Source: Sphingosinicella sp. BN140058 (GTDB taxonomy: Bacteria; Pseudomonadota; Alphaproteobacteria; Sphingomonadales; Sphingomonadaceae). Taken from it: a DNA stretch of 64,000 nt. Under the pieces are notes generated by a model that did not search any database, was not told the DNA's origin, and saw only the letters and a program-made list of their open reading frames with translations. How positions within the stretch are numbered: the first letter of the stretch is position 1; each line of letters begins with the position of its first letter. The stretch lies in assembly GCF_004135585.1 (NCBI RefSeq), contig NZ_CP035501.1, forward strand, positions 2,923,501 through 2,987,500, read 5' to 3'. Shown one piece after another: positions 1 through 9,900 of this stretch. The translations under genes and the position numbers were made by a program.

Positions 1-1702
1 GCAGCGCTTCGTAGGCGTCATATTGCGCCGAGAGCGCGGCGCCGGCCTGCTCGAACCGCTTGAGATCCGCCGCCGTCCACCAATTGTGCAGACGCCCGTT
101 CGAGTCGAAATCCGCACCGAGATTGTCGAAGCTGTGGCTTATCTCGTGGCCGATGATCGAACCGATCGCCCCGTAATTGGCGGCGGCGTCGAAGCGTGCG
201 TCGAAATAGGGCGATTCGAGGATCGCGGCCGGGAAGTTCAGCGCATTCTGAAGCGGCAGGTTGATCGCGTTGACCGTCTGCGGCGTCATCCACCACTCGC
301 CGCGATCGACCGGCTTGCCGATCTTGGCGAGCTGGTGGCGATATTCGAACATCTGTGCACGCCGAATGTTGCCGAGCGGATCGTCGGCGCGGACCTCCAG
401 CGCGCGGTAATCGCGCCACTGCGAGGGATAGCCGACGCCGACCTTCAAGACCTGCAGCTTGCGGCGGGCCTCGGCCTTGGTGCTCGGTGCCATCCAGTCG
501 AGCGCCGCCACCCTCTTGTCGAAGGCGCCGACGATATTCTTCACCATCGTCTCGATCTCGGCCTTGGACGATGCCGGAAAGAAGCGGTCCGCGTAGATCC
601 TGCCGACCGCGTCGCCGAGATTGGCGTTGACCGCGGCGATGGCGCGGCGTTCCCGGCTGAGCTGGGTGGGGGTGCCGTTCAGCGTCTTGCCGTAGAAATC
701 GAAATGCGCGTCATCGACCGCCTTGGGCAAAGCAGCGGAGGCCTGGTTGATGGTGTGGAAGGCGAGCCAGTCCTGCCAGCTTTGCAGCGGCTCACTGCCG
801 ACCAGCCCGGCAAGCTTGCTGATCGCCGCCGGCTGCCAGACCCCGAAATCCTGCTGATCGCCGAGGCTGGCCGCCTGCCAGTAGCGGGACCAATCGAGGC
901 CCGGCGCCTTCGAGGCGAAATCCCGACGCTTCCAGTTCTGGACCTTGTGGGCATCCTGGCTGCTCTCGATGTCGGCATGCGCCGCAGCGATCTTGGTCTC
1001 GAGCGCGACGATTCGTTCGGCACGGGCGGCCGCATCGCCGATGTCGGCGAGCGTCAGCAGGCGCTCGACATAGGCGCGATAGGCCGTCCGCAGCTCCGCC
1101 ATGTCGGGCTTGTCGGACAGATAATAATCGCGATCGGGCAGGCCGAGGCCGCCCTGCATCAGATAGGGGATGGTGACGCTCGGCCGGGCGAGATCCTGCG
1201 AGACGAACAGGCCGAACAGATTCTCGGTCGAGAAGTTGGTCGCGTTGATCGGGTCGGTGTCGGCGCGCATCGTTGCGCCGAGCATGGTCGCCAGCGCAGC
1301 CTTGTCTCGGATGGAGGCGATCGCGGCGAGATCGGGCGCGATCGGCGCGAGGCCGCGCCGCTCGATCCCCGCGGTATCGACGAAAGCCGCATAATAATCG
1401 GCGATCCGGCGCGGATCGGTTCCCGCTGCCGGCCGCGCCGCGCCGGCGCCCTGGATGATCTCGGCGTTGCGCTTCTCGGCCTTGAGGAAGACGTCGTAGC
1501 TGACCCCGACGCTGGAGCGATCGGCCGGGATCTCGGCCGTCTTGCGCCAGCCGCCATTGGCATAGGCGTCGAAATCGTCGCCGGGGGCGACGCCGTCGTC
1601 GACATAGCTCTGCTCAACGCCGGCAAGCATTGCGGCGATGGCGGGCGCGGACAGGAAGGCGCAACCGAGCAGGGCGGCCTTGGAAATCAGGAACTTGCGC
1701 AT
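1..1702 (-). CDS. M13 (neprilysin-type) zinc metallopeptidase, C-terminus cut by window edge
   Basis: The gene reads leftwards from an ATG at 1702 and stays open to base 1, so about 567 residues are visible. It opens with a signal peptide (MRKFLISKAALLGCAFLSAPA) and a mature start typical of the family (SYVDDGVAPGDDFDAYANGGW). The zinc motif HEISH begins at about residue 519 within GSIIGHEISHSFDNLGADFD, and the WW-containing segment that follows is also typical of M13. M13 enzymes are usually about 680-700 residues, so roughly 120 are missing beyond the window, including the GENxADLGG segment that carries the third zinc ligand. The predicted role is periplasmic or exported oligopeptide hydrolysis. 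It is separated from the collar-domain genes by about 165 bases in which I see nothing. Confidence 0.93.
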   Translation of the reverse strand, partial: MRKFLISKAALLGCAFLSAPAIAAMLAGVEQSYVDDGVAPGDDFDAYANGGWRKTAEIPADRSSVGVSYDVFLKAEKRNAEIIQGAGAARPAAGTDPRRIADYYAAFVDTAGIERRGLAPIAPDLAAIASIRDKAALATMLGATMRADTDPINATNFSTENLFGLFVSQDLARPSVTIPYLMQGGLGLPDRDYYLSDKPDMAELRTAYRAYVERLLTLADIGDAAARAERIVALETKIAAAHADIESSQDAHKVQNWKRRDFASKAPGLDWSRYWQAASLGDQQDFGVWQPAAISKLAGLVGSEPLQSWQDWLAFHTINQASAALPKAVDDAHFDFYGKTLNGTPTQLSRERRAIAAVNANLGDAVGRIYADRFFPASSKAEIETMVKNIVGAFDKRVAALDWMAPSTKAEARRKLQVLKVGVGYPSQWRDYRALEVRADDPLGNIRRAQMFEYRHQLAKIGKPVDRGEWWMTPQTVNAINLPLQNALNFPAAILESPYFDARFDAAANYGAIGSIIGHEISHSFDNLGADFDSNGRLHNWWTAADLKRFEQAGAALSAQYDAYEAL

Positions 1703-1868
1703 CGAACAACCTCAAGGGGGCGAATGCCGCCTATGTAGTTGCCGCGCTGGCGCCGCACCAGCCCGCGGCGCAGGTGCGAACCTGTTTTCAGCGCGTGGCG
1801 TCAGCTGCGCTCAAGCGACGTCATCCTCGGCTTGGCCAGCCGTTCATGTGCTCCCGCCAGGGATCTTC

Positions 1869-2417
1869 TCAATTCTGGCTCGGGAAGATCCCCTGCAGCG
1901 CGATGCAGAAGTTGAGCGCCAGATACGGCTGGCGGTTCTCGTGCGGCTGGCTGCCGCCACTGTTGGTGATCGTCGAGGGCGCCATCGCGCCGTCGATGGC
2001 GCCGGTGCCGTAAAGCTGCGCCTGGTTGGTGCCGCCGCCCTGCAGCGAAACCAAAGCCTGCGCCGGCGCCTTGGTCGCCCCCGGCGTAATGCCGCTGATA
2101 TCCGCCGATCCGGTGCCGGGCAACGCGCTCATCGTGTGATTATGCTGCGGCATCTCGCTGATCGTGAGGGTATGAAACGTCTCGCCGCCGTTCGTCCCGA
2201 TCGTATAGGGGGAATCGACATAATGCAGCGCCGCTCGGCCCTGCAGATTGGGAAGCGCGAAATTGGTCTGCCCGTTTCCGCCATATGCGGTGCCGAGCAG
2301 GGCGAACAACGCCTGGTTCTGATTGATCGGCAGAAGCTGACCATTGCAGAATGCCCAGCCCTTCGGCGGGAAATTGAAGCTGAAAATCCGGACTTCCGCC
2401 AGAAAAGGCTCGGCCAT
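1869..2417 (-). CDS. phage tail collar domain protein (MdpB-like), copy 1
   Basis: This 182-residue protein starts MAEPFLAEVRIFSFNFPPKG and carries the tail-collar signature near its N-terminus (GWAFCNGQLLPI, then YGGNGQTNFALPNLQGR). The C-terminus YLALNFCIALQGIFP is also shared by the family. Related proteins are annotated as microcystin-dependent or tail-fibre proteins, and their cellular role is not established. It is the last of three tandem minus-strand paralogues and sits 31 bases after copy 2, so it is probably co-transcribed. No other phage structural gene is nearby, so I do not read it as part of a prophage. Confidence 0.88.
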   Translation of the reverse strand: MAEPFLAEVRIFSFNFPPKGWAFCNGQLLPINQNQALFALLGTAYGGNGQTNFALPNLQGRAALHYVDSPYTIGTNGGETFHTLTISEMPQHNHTMSALPGTGSADISGITPGATKAPAQALVSLQGGGTNQAQLYGTGAIDGAMAPSTITNSGGSQPHENRQPYLALNFCIALQGIFPSQN

Positions 2418-2448
2418 GTTCGATGCTCCTCGTTTTTCCGGCTGGGGT

Positions 2449-2991
2449 TCAGGGACGCGGTGGGAAGACGCCCTGCAGGGCGATGCAATAGTTCAACGCC
2501 AAGAACGGCATCATGTTGTTGTGCGGGAGGTTGCCGCCGGTCATGCCGATCGCCAGCGGATCCATCTGCACGAAGGCGGCGGCCGTGTTGTAGAAGGCGA
2601 TCGCGCCGCTTTGCGGGCCCGTCGAGTACCGCCCCTTGGCTAGTGCATTGCCGTTGGCAACGGCGGTGGAGGCATTGGCGTTCACCGCCTGCATCATGTG
2701 GTTGTGAACCGGCATTTCGGTTTGCAGGAGGGTCACGGTCGAAGACCCGCCTTGCTCGCCCAGATCCCGCAAGCTGAGGCCGGGGCCCTGGCCCGGTTGC
2801 ATCGCCACATTGCCGGACATGTTCGGAAGCGCGAAATTCGACTTGCCGTTCCCGCCATAGGTGGTGCCGAGCAACGAGAACAAGGCCGTATTCTGCGAGA
2901 TCGGCAGCAATTGTCCGTTGCAGAACGCCCAGCCCGTCGGCGCGAAATTGAACCCGAAAATGCGGATCTCGGCTACGAAGGGATCTGCCAT
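2449..2991 (-). CDS. phage tail collar domain protein (MdpB-like), copy 2
   Basis: The product is 180 residues from the ATG at 2991 (MADPFVAEIRIFGFNFAPTG). The frame is open further upstream, but this start aligns with the N-termini of both neighbours. It has the same core as copy 1: GWAFCNGQLLPI followed by TYGGNGKSNFALPNMSG, and an ending LNYCIALQGVFPP. The middle, after the collar, is the most divergent part of the three copies (QAVNANASTAVANGNA). The function is unknown beyond the domain. It is the central gene of the three-gene tandem array. Confidence 0.88.
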   Translation of the reverse strand: MADPFVAEIRIFGFNFAPTGWAFCNGQLLPISQNTALFSLLGTTYGGNGKSNFALPNMSGNVAMQPGQGPGLSLRDLGEQGGSSTVTLLQTEMPVHNHMMQAVNANASTAVANGNALAKGRYSTGPQSGAIAFYNTAAAFVQMDPLAIGMTGGNLPHNNMMPFLALNYCIALQGVFPPRP

Positions 2992-3034
2992 ATCACCACT
3001 CCGAAAAGATAGAAGAAGGTCGCTCTGACGGCAC

Positions 3035-3562
3035 TCATGTCGGCGAGGGAAAGATGCCGAACAGCGAGATGATGTAGTTGATGCACAGGTAAGGCTGCAC
3101 ATTGTCGTGCGGCTGGCTGCCGCCGGCTGGACCGACGAGTTGCGGCAGCAGCGCGACGTTGGCGGTCGCCGGCGCATAGGCCGTGACACCGGCAGTGGTG
3201 CTGGTGATGTCCGCGAACTTGGCCCCCTGCGGCGTCAATGTCTGCGACGTCGTCGTCGACGACATCGGATGCGTATGTGACGGCATCTGCTGCGTCGTCA
3301 GCGTCACCGTCTCAACCCCGGCTGCCTCCGCAATTTGATAAGCGATGCCGCTCGGTCCGTTGCCGAAGTGGATCGGGATGCGGCTCTGCAGATTGGGCAG
3401 GGCGAAGGTCGACTCGCCATCGCCGCCATAGGTCGTGCCGATCAGCTGGAAGAGCGCCTCGTTCTCGGAGATCGGCAGGACCTGGCCATTGCAGAACAGC
3501 CACCCCGACGGCGGGAAATTCCCGCCGAACATCCGGATCTCACCGACATATGGCTGGGCCAT
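3035..3562 (-). CDS. phage tail collar domain protein (MdpB-like), copy 3 (first in transcription order)
   Basis: The product is 175 residues from the ATG at 3562 (MAQPYVGEIRMFGGNFPPSG), preceded by AAGGGA at suitable spacing; a longer open frame upstream to 3670 is low-complexity and unlikely. The collar motif GWLFCNGQVLPI and TYGGDGESTFALPNLQSR are present, with C-terminus CINYIISLFGIFP. It is the probable first gene of the three-paralogue operon. It stands divergent from the giant RTX protein gene at 3986, with a 423-base gap between them. Confidence 0.88.
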   Translation of the reverse strand: MAQPYVGEIRMFGGNFPPSGWLFCNGQVLPISENEALFQLIGTTYGGDGESTFALPNLQSRIPIHFGNGPSGIAYQIAEAAGVETVTLTTQQMPSHTHPMSSTTTSQTLTPQGAKFADITSTTAGVTAYAPATANVALLPQLVGPAGGSQPHDNVQPYLCINYIISLFGIFPSPT

Positions 3563-3985
3563 GGTTCGTCCCTTTCGCTGCACACCCGCCGGACGCCCTG
3601 GCGTCCGCCGCTGGAATGAAGGAGAGGGGGAGGATGGACGAAGAGGCGCGAAAGGTCGGTACGACCTCATAGCGGCTCAAAGAGTCGACCATCAATGCAT
3701 TCCCCCCGATTGCCCTTAGTCTGAGCGTAACCGCGCATGCTGTCAAACGCGATCTGGCGAATTTTCCGATCCTGCCGGCCGAAGACTTGGAACCAGCCCT
3801 TCATACTTGCCGGTTTGCGAATAAGTCTTTGGAGTAGCTCACTTTCGCAGGTATATCCATTTCGGACCAAACCGCCTGCGCCTCTGGTAACCTGACCGCT
3901 TCTGTGCCATGGGGACCCTGGAAGGGCTCTATTCGCGAACCGATGCCTGTGGGGGGTGCGGCGCTAGCCCTGTGGGGAAATTGAC
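3563..3985. other. 423-base divergent intergenic region with no gene
   Basis: The region lies between the collar-protein operon (minus) and the first giant RTX gene (plus) and should hold both promoters. It is less GC-rich than its surroundings. I find no convincing -35/-10 pair, hairpin or small gene. The short open frames in it lack coding character. Confidence 0.5.
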
Positions 3986-6900
3986 ATGGTTGCTACGACC
4001 CTCAGCGTCGGCCAGATCGCCATTATCGGCGTCAACAGCGAAGATACCGGCAATCCGCAGCGTGACGCGATCACCTTCATGCTGCTCTCGCCGATCGGAT
4101 CGGGCACCCAGATCTTCTTCACCGACCGAAGCTGGAACGGCACCACGTTCGCCGCGGCGGGCGGCAACGAGGGCACGTTCACCTATACTGCGGGCGTCGA
4201 CCTTCCCGCCGGGACGGTGATCACGATCACCCAGGCGCAGCTGACGGGCGCCGGGATCGATCTTTCGGACGCGGGCGAGACCGTCTACGCCTATCAAGGC
4301 GCAATCAACGCGCCGAGCCGCTTCCTCCACGCGGTCGACATCGCGGACGGCACCGCCGGCTTCGACGGCAACGAATTGCTCAATACCGGCCTCACCAACG
4401 GCGTCTCCGCGGTCTCGATCGCCGTCGACAATGCCGAGTTCGGCACGCGCACCCACAACATCAATTACGGCGAGCTGTTCGCCCAGATCAACAACGCCAC
4501 CGACTGGGTGCAGAATGACAACAGCCCGCAGGACGGCACCCCTGCGGGCCCAGCCACCACCGCCCCCGATGCCCAGATCTGGGTCGCCGGATCGGGCGCC
4601 GGCGAAGCGATCGTTACGATCAATCTCGACGGCACCTATTCCTCCGGCACCGTCGGCTACCAGATCGTCCACGCCTTCCAGAATGCGGCGCAGCTCTTCC
4701 ACCCGAGCGACATCACGCTCGATACCGTCAACGACAAATATTTCTTCGTCGACGCAGATCTGAACGGCAACAACCGCATCATCCAGGGCAGCATCAGCGA
4801 GCTGCTGGCCAATCCGGGCGCCGTGCCGAACTTCACCGTGCTGTACAGCAACACCGGCAGCAGCGCGACCGGCAGCATGCGGACTCTGTCGATCGACCCC
4901 GCGACCCAGAAGATCTATTTCGACGTCGAGCATAGTCTGCTGCGGATCAATTACGATACTCAGGCTCAAGCCGGTACCGTGCTCGCGACGCTCGACCCCG
5001 ACGCCTATATCACGCAGCTGACAATCAATTACGCGACCGGCACCGTCTATCTCGGCAGCAGCAGCGTCACCAGCGTGTTCGGCAGCGACATGATCGACAC
5101 CAACCGGGTGTTCGTCGCCACCGGTCTCACGGGTTCCAACGCTGCCAATTCTCTGAGCTTCAGCCAGATCAACTGGGGCGCCAACGGCGACAGCTCCGTC
5201 GGCGGCGAGGGCAATCCGCTTCCGAACGACAGCTGGCCAGTCGAGCGCGGCACCGTCCGCGGCGTCGACGTCGATCCGGTCACCGGGAAACTCTACATCG
5301 TCACCGGCACCGTCATCCTCGACAATGACGGCAATGGCCTGACCACTTATTATGGCGGCGTCTGGGTGTACGACCCGTCCAACGGCTCGGTCACCAATCT
5401 TTACACCCAGAACGGAAGCACCGGTCCGGTCGGGCTGCTTTATTATATCGAGGTCGATAACGCGACCGGCAGCTATTACGTCATCGACGAGACCGGCACC
5501 AATGGCGGCGTCGGCGACGGCGGCGTGTATCGCGGCAGCCTCACCGTGGCCGGCACGCCGACCCTGCTCGCCACGGTCGGCAACATCAACGGCCTCGGGC
5601 CCCAGGGACTGGAGATCCAGCACGCGCCGACCCTGGTCGGCACCGCGATCGCGAGCCTTGCCGTCACCGAGGCGAGCAGCGCGCCGGCATCGGGCGAAAC
5701 CTCGCGGGTGGCGCTCTATTCGGGGCTGACCGCGTCCGACATCGACACGCCCAATACGGGCGACGAGCTGCGCGGCGCGCTGGTCCGCGTGTCCGGCAAT
5801 TTCCAGGCCGGCGCGACCCATCAGGACATCCTGACGATCAACGGCACGCAGAGCGGCACCATCGCCGGATCGGGCATCAGCTACAGTTACAATCAGGCCA
5901 ACGGGCAGATGACGCTGTCGGGCGTCGCCACCGTCGCCGAATATGCGGCGGCGATCGCTCTGGTCAATTTCTCGACCAGCGGCGACAACGTCACGGCGTT
6001 CGGCACCGCCGGCACCCGCACCATCTCCGCATCGGTGTTCGACGGGCTGCTCTACTCCGACGAGATCAACAACAATGTCACCGTCACCGGGATCAACGAC
6101 GCGCCGGTGAACAGCGTGTCCGGTGCGCAAAGCTTCGCCGAGGACGGCACGCGCACGTTCAACACAGCCAACGGCAATCTGATCAGCGTCTCCGACGTCG
6201 ATGCCGATCCCACCAGCCAGTCGCTGCAGGTGACGGTGGCCGTCGTCCATGGCACCCTGACGCTGTCCGGAACCGCCGGATTGAGCTTCAGCGTCGGCGA
6301 CGGCACCGGCGACGCGACGATGACCTTCACCGGCACCGCGAACGCGATCAACGCTGCGCTGAACGGCCTCGTCTACACGCCGACACTCGATTATTATGGC
6401 GCAGATACGCTGACGCTCACGACCAACGATCTCGGGCTCAACGGCAATGACCCCGGGCTTACCGGCACCGGAACCAGCGAGCAGGACAGCGACACGGTGG
6501 CGATCACCGTTACCGCCGTCGCCGACATCGCCAATGACGTCTTGAACATCGCCGAGGACGCGGCGATTGCAAGCGTGGCGGTGCAGGCCAACGACACGTT
6601 CGAGAATTCCGGCCACGCGATCACTGCGTTCACGCAGGGTGCCCACGGCACCGTCGTCCTCAACGACAATGGCACCGCGGGCAACTTCGCCGACGACTTC
6701 CTGCAATATACCGCCAATGCCGACTATAACGGCACCGACAGCTTCACCTATACGGTGACATCGGGCGGCGCGACCGAGACTGCGACGGTCAACGTCACGC
6801 TCTCGGCCGTTGCCGACATCGCCAACGACAGCGTGAACCTCACCGAAGATGCGGGCGCAACCACGCTCGACGTCCTCGCCAACGACAGCTTCGAGGATCC

Positions 6901-9900
6901 AACCCGGGCGATCACCGCCGTCGGCAGCGCCGCGCATGGCATCGTCACGATCAACAACAACGGCACGCCTGGCGTCGGCAGCGACGACTACATCGTCTAC
7001 ACGCCGACCGCCGATTATAACGGCACCGACAGCTTCACCTACACCGTAACGTCCGGTGGCGTGACGGAGACCGCGACCGTCACCGTCAATCTCTCGGCCG
7101 TGACCGATATCGCGAACGACACCGTCAGCGTGCTCGAGGATAGCGGCGGCAACACGCTCGATCTGCTCGGCAACGACAATTTCGAGAATCCCGCCCGTGC
7201 GATCACCGCAGTCGGCTCGGCGCTGCACGGGAGCGTGTCGATCAACAACAACGGCACTGTCGGCAACACCGCCGACGATTATGTCGTCTATACGCCTACC
7301 GCGAATTACAACGGCGCCGACAGCTTCACCTATACCGTGACATCGGGCGGCGTGACCGAGACCGCGACTGCCAACGTGACGGTGACCTCCGTCAACGACG
7401 CGCCGACGATCGGAAACGTTCAGGGCGACAGCGCTGCGTTCGTCGAGGGCGGAACCGCAGTAAAGCTCGATCCCACCGGGAATGCCGCGGTTGCGGACGT
7501 CGACAGCACCGACTTCAACGGCGGCAGCCTCACCGTTTCCATCACTTCCGGAAAGGTGGTGGCCGAGGACGTGCTCGGCCTCGACACCAGCGGCAGCGTG
7601 ACGGTGGCCGGGGGCATCGTTTCGGTGGCTGGACAGGCGATCGGCACCTTGAGCGGCGGCGGCGCCGGCGGCGCGGATCTGGTCGTTACCTTCGACACCG
7701 CCAATGCCACCGCGGCGCGAGTCCAGACGCTGATCACCGCGCTTACCTACGTCAATGCCAACACGCTCGATCCGGCGACGGCCGCGCGAACCGTCGCGAT
7801 CTCGCTCGTCGATGGCGATGGGCGCACCAATGGCGGCGACGACGACGCCACGGTGACGACGACCATCACCGTCACTGCGGTCAATGATGCACCCGCGGGG
7901 ACCAACGCCACAGTGACCGCAAGCGAGGACGATCCTTACGTTTTCCTCGGTTCGAATTTCGGGTTCAGCGACGGCGATGGCAACAGCTTCGCCGGAATCG
8001 TGGTCAGTTCGCTGCCCGCTGCCGGAACGCTGAAGCTCAACGGCGTCGACGTCACGCTCAACCAGTTCATCACGGCCGCTGACATCGCCGGCGGCCTCTT
8101 CACCTTCGTGCCCGCCGCGGACACGTTCGGAGCGGCTTATGCCAGCTTCAACTTCCAGGTTCGCGACAATGGCGGCATCGCCAATGGCGGCGTCGACACC
8201 GATGCTTCGGCGAACACGATCACCATCGACGTGCTCGCGGACAACATCGCACCCGTCGCCAACGATGACGGGCCGTTCACCGTCGTTGAGGACACGCCGA
8301 TCCAATTGTCGACCGAACTCACCGGCAACGACACCGACGCCGAGAACGACACGCTGACGATCGTCGGCGTCTCGAACTTCGTCGGCGGCGCCGCCACGGT
8401 CACGGCCGGCGTGGTGACCTTCACGCCGACCTCCAACTTCGTCGGCGCGGCCTCGTTCGACTACACGATCAGCGACGGCTTCGGGAACACGGCGACCGCA
8501 ACTGCGTCGCTCACGGTGACGGCGGTGAACGACGCACCCGTGCAGACCATCCCGGTTGGCGTGCAGACGTTCGGCGAAGACACTGCGATCACGTTCAACA
8601 GCGCCAACGGCAATCTCATCTCGATCGCCGACGTCGATGCCGGCTCCGGCACGATGGACGTCACCCTTTCGGTGCAGACCGGCGCCCTGACCCTGTCGAG
8701 CACCAGCAACCTGACGGTGACCGGCGACGGCACCAACGCGGTCACCCTCTCGGGAACGCTGGCCGACATCAACGCGGCGCTCAACGGGCTCGTCTACAAT
8801 CCCGGCGGCAACTATAATGGCGATCGTTCGATCGTCATCACGACCAACGATCGCGGCAGCAGCGGTGTCGATCCGGGCCTTTCGGGGGACGGCACCAGCG
8901 AGCAGGATTCCGATACCATCCTGGTCCACGTCAACGCGGTCAACGACGCGCCGACGGTGATCGACGACGGCAGTGTCGACGCGAGCGTGATCCTCGAAGA
9001 CACGCCGGGCGCCGGCCAAAGCGTTTCCGCCCTGTTCGCAGGCCAATATTCCGACGTTGCCGACGCCCAATTCAGCGCCGGAAATCCCGGCGGTTCGTCT
9101 CCCGGCGCGTTCAGCGGTGTCGCCGTGGTGACGAACGGCTCGAGCGGTTCCACCGGGCAATGGCAGTATTTCAACAGCACGACGACGACGTGGGTCGATG
9201 TCGGCAGCGTCTCCAGCGGCGCTGCGCTGCTGATCGGCTCCGGCACCAGCATCCGGTTCAACCCGGCTGCGAATTTCAATGGTCCTGCGCCGACCCTCGT
9301 CGTGCATCTGATCGACAATTCGCTCGGCTTCGGCATCTCGCACGGACAGACCGTCGACATCTCCGCGCTCGGCGCGACCGGCGGGGCAACCGCCTATTCG
9401 GCCGGTACCGTCGTTCTCAGCCAGACAGTCACCGCCGTCAACGACGCGCCGACGATCAGCGCGCTCGGCGGCGACAGCGTTGCCTATACCGAGAACGATG
9501 CGCCAGTGCAGCTCGATGCGGGCAATAACGCATTGGTTGTAGACGTCGACAGCGCGAACTTCGCCGGTGGAACGCTGACCATCACCATGGATGCGATCGG
9601 CGACGACGCGATCGTGCTCGATCCGGCCATCGTCGTTGATCCCAGCACTTTCGACGTCACGGTTTCGGGCGTTTCGATCGGGACCTACGCTCCGGTGGCG
9701 ACACCGCCGCAGCTCGGCTTCGCGATCACCTTGAGCGCCAACGCCACGCCGGCCCTGATCCAGCAACTGATCCGCGGACTTTCCTACACCAATACAGGCG
9801 ATATGCCGACGGCCGGTACGCGCACGGTTCACTACACGCTGGTCGACGGGGACGGCGGCACCGACACGGCGAGCCACACCAGCGCGATTGTGGTCACCGC

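Noticed and set aside
23..1738. A 571-codon plus-strand frame at the left edge
   Set aside because: It is the antisense of the M13 peptidase, which has a signal peptide and HEISH motif in the opposite strand.
1869..3562. Prophage remnant suggested by tail-collar domains
   Set aside because: No integrase, capsid, portal, terminase, lysis genes or attachment-site repeats are near.
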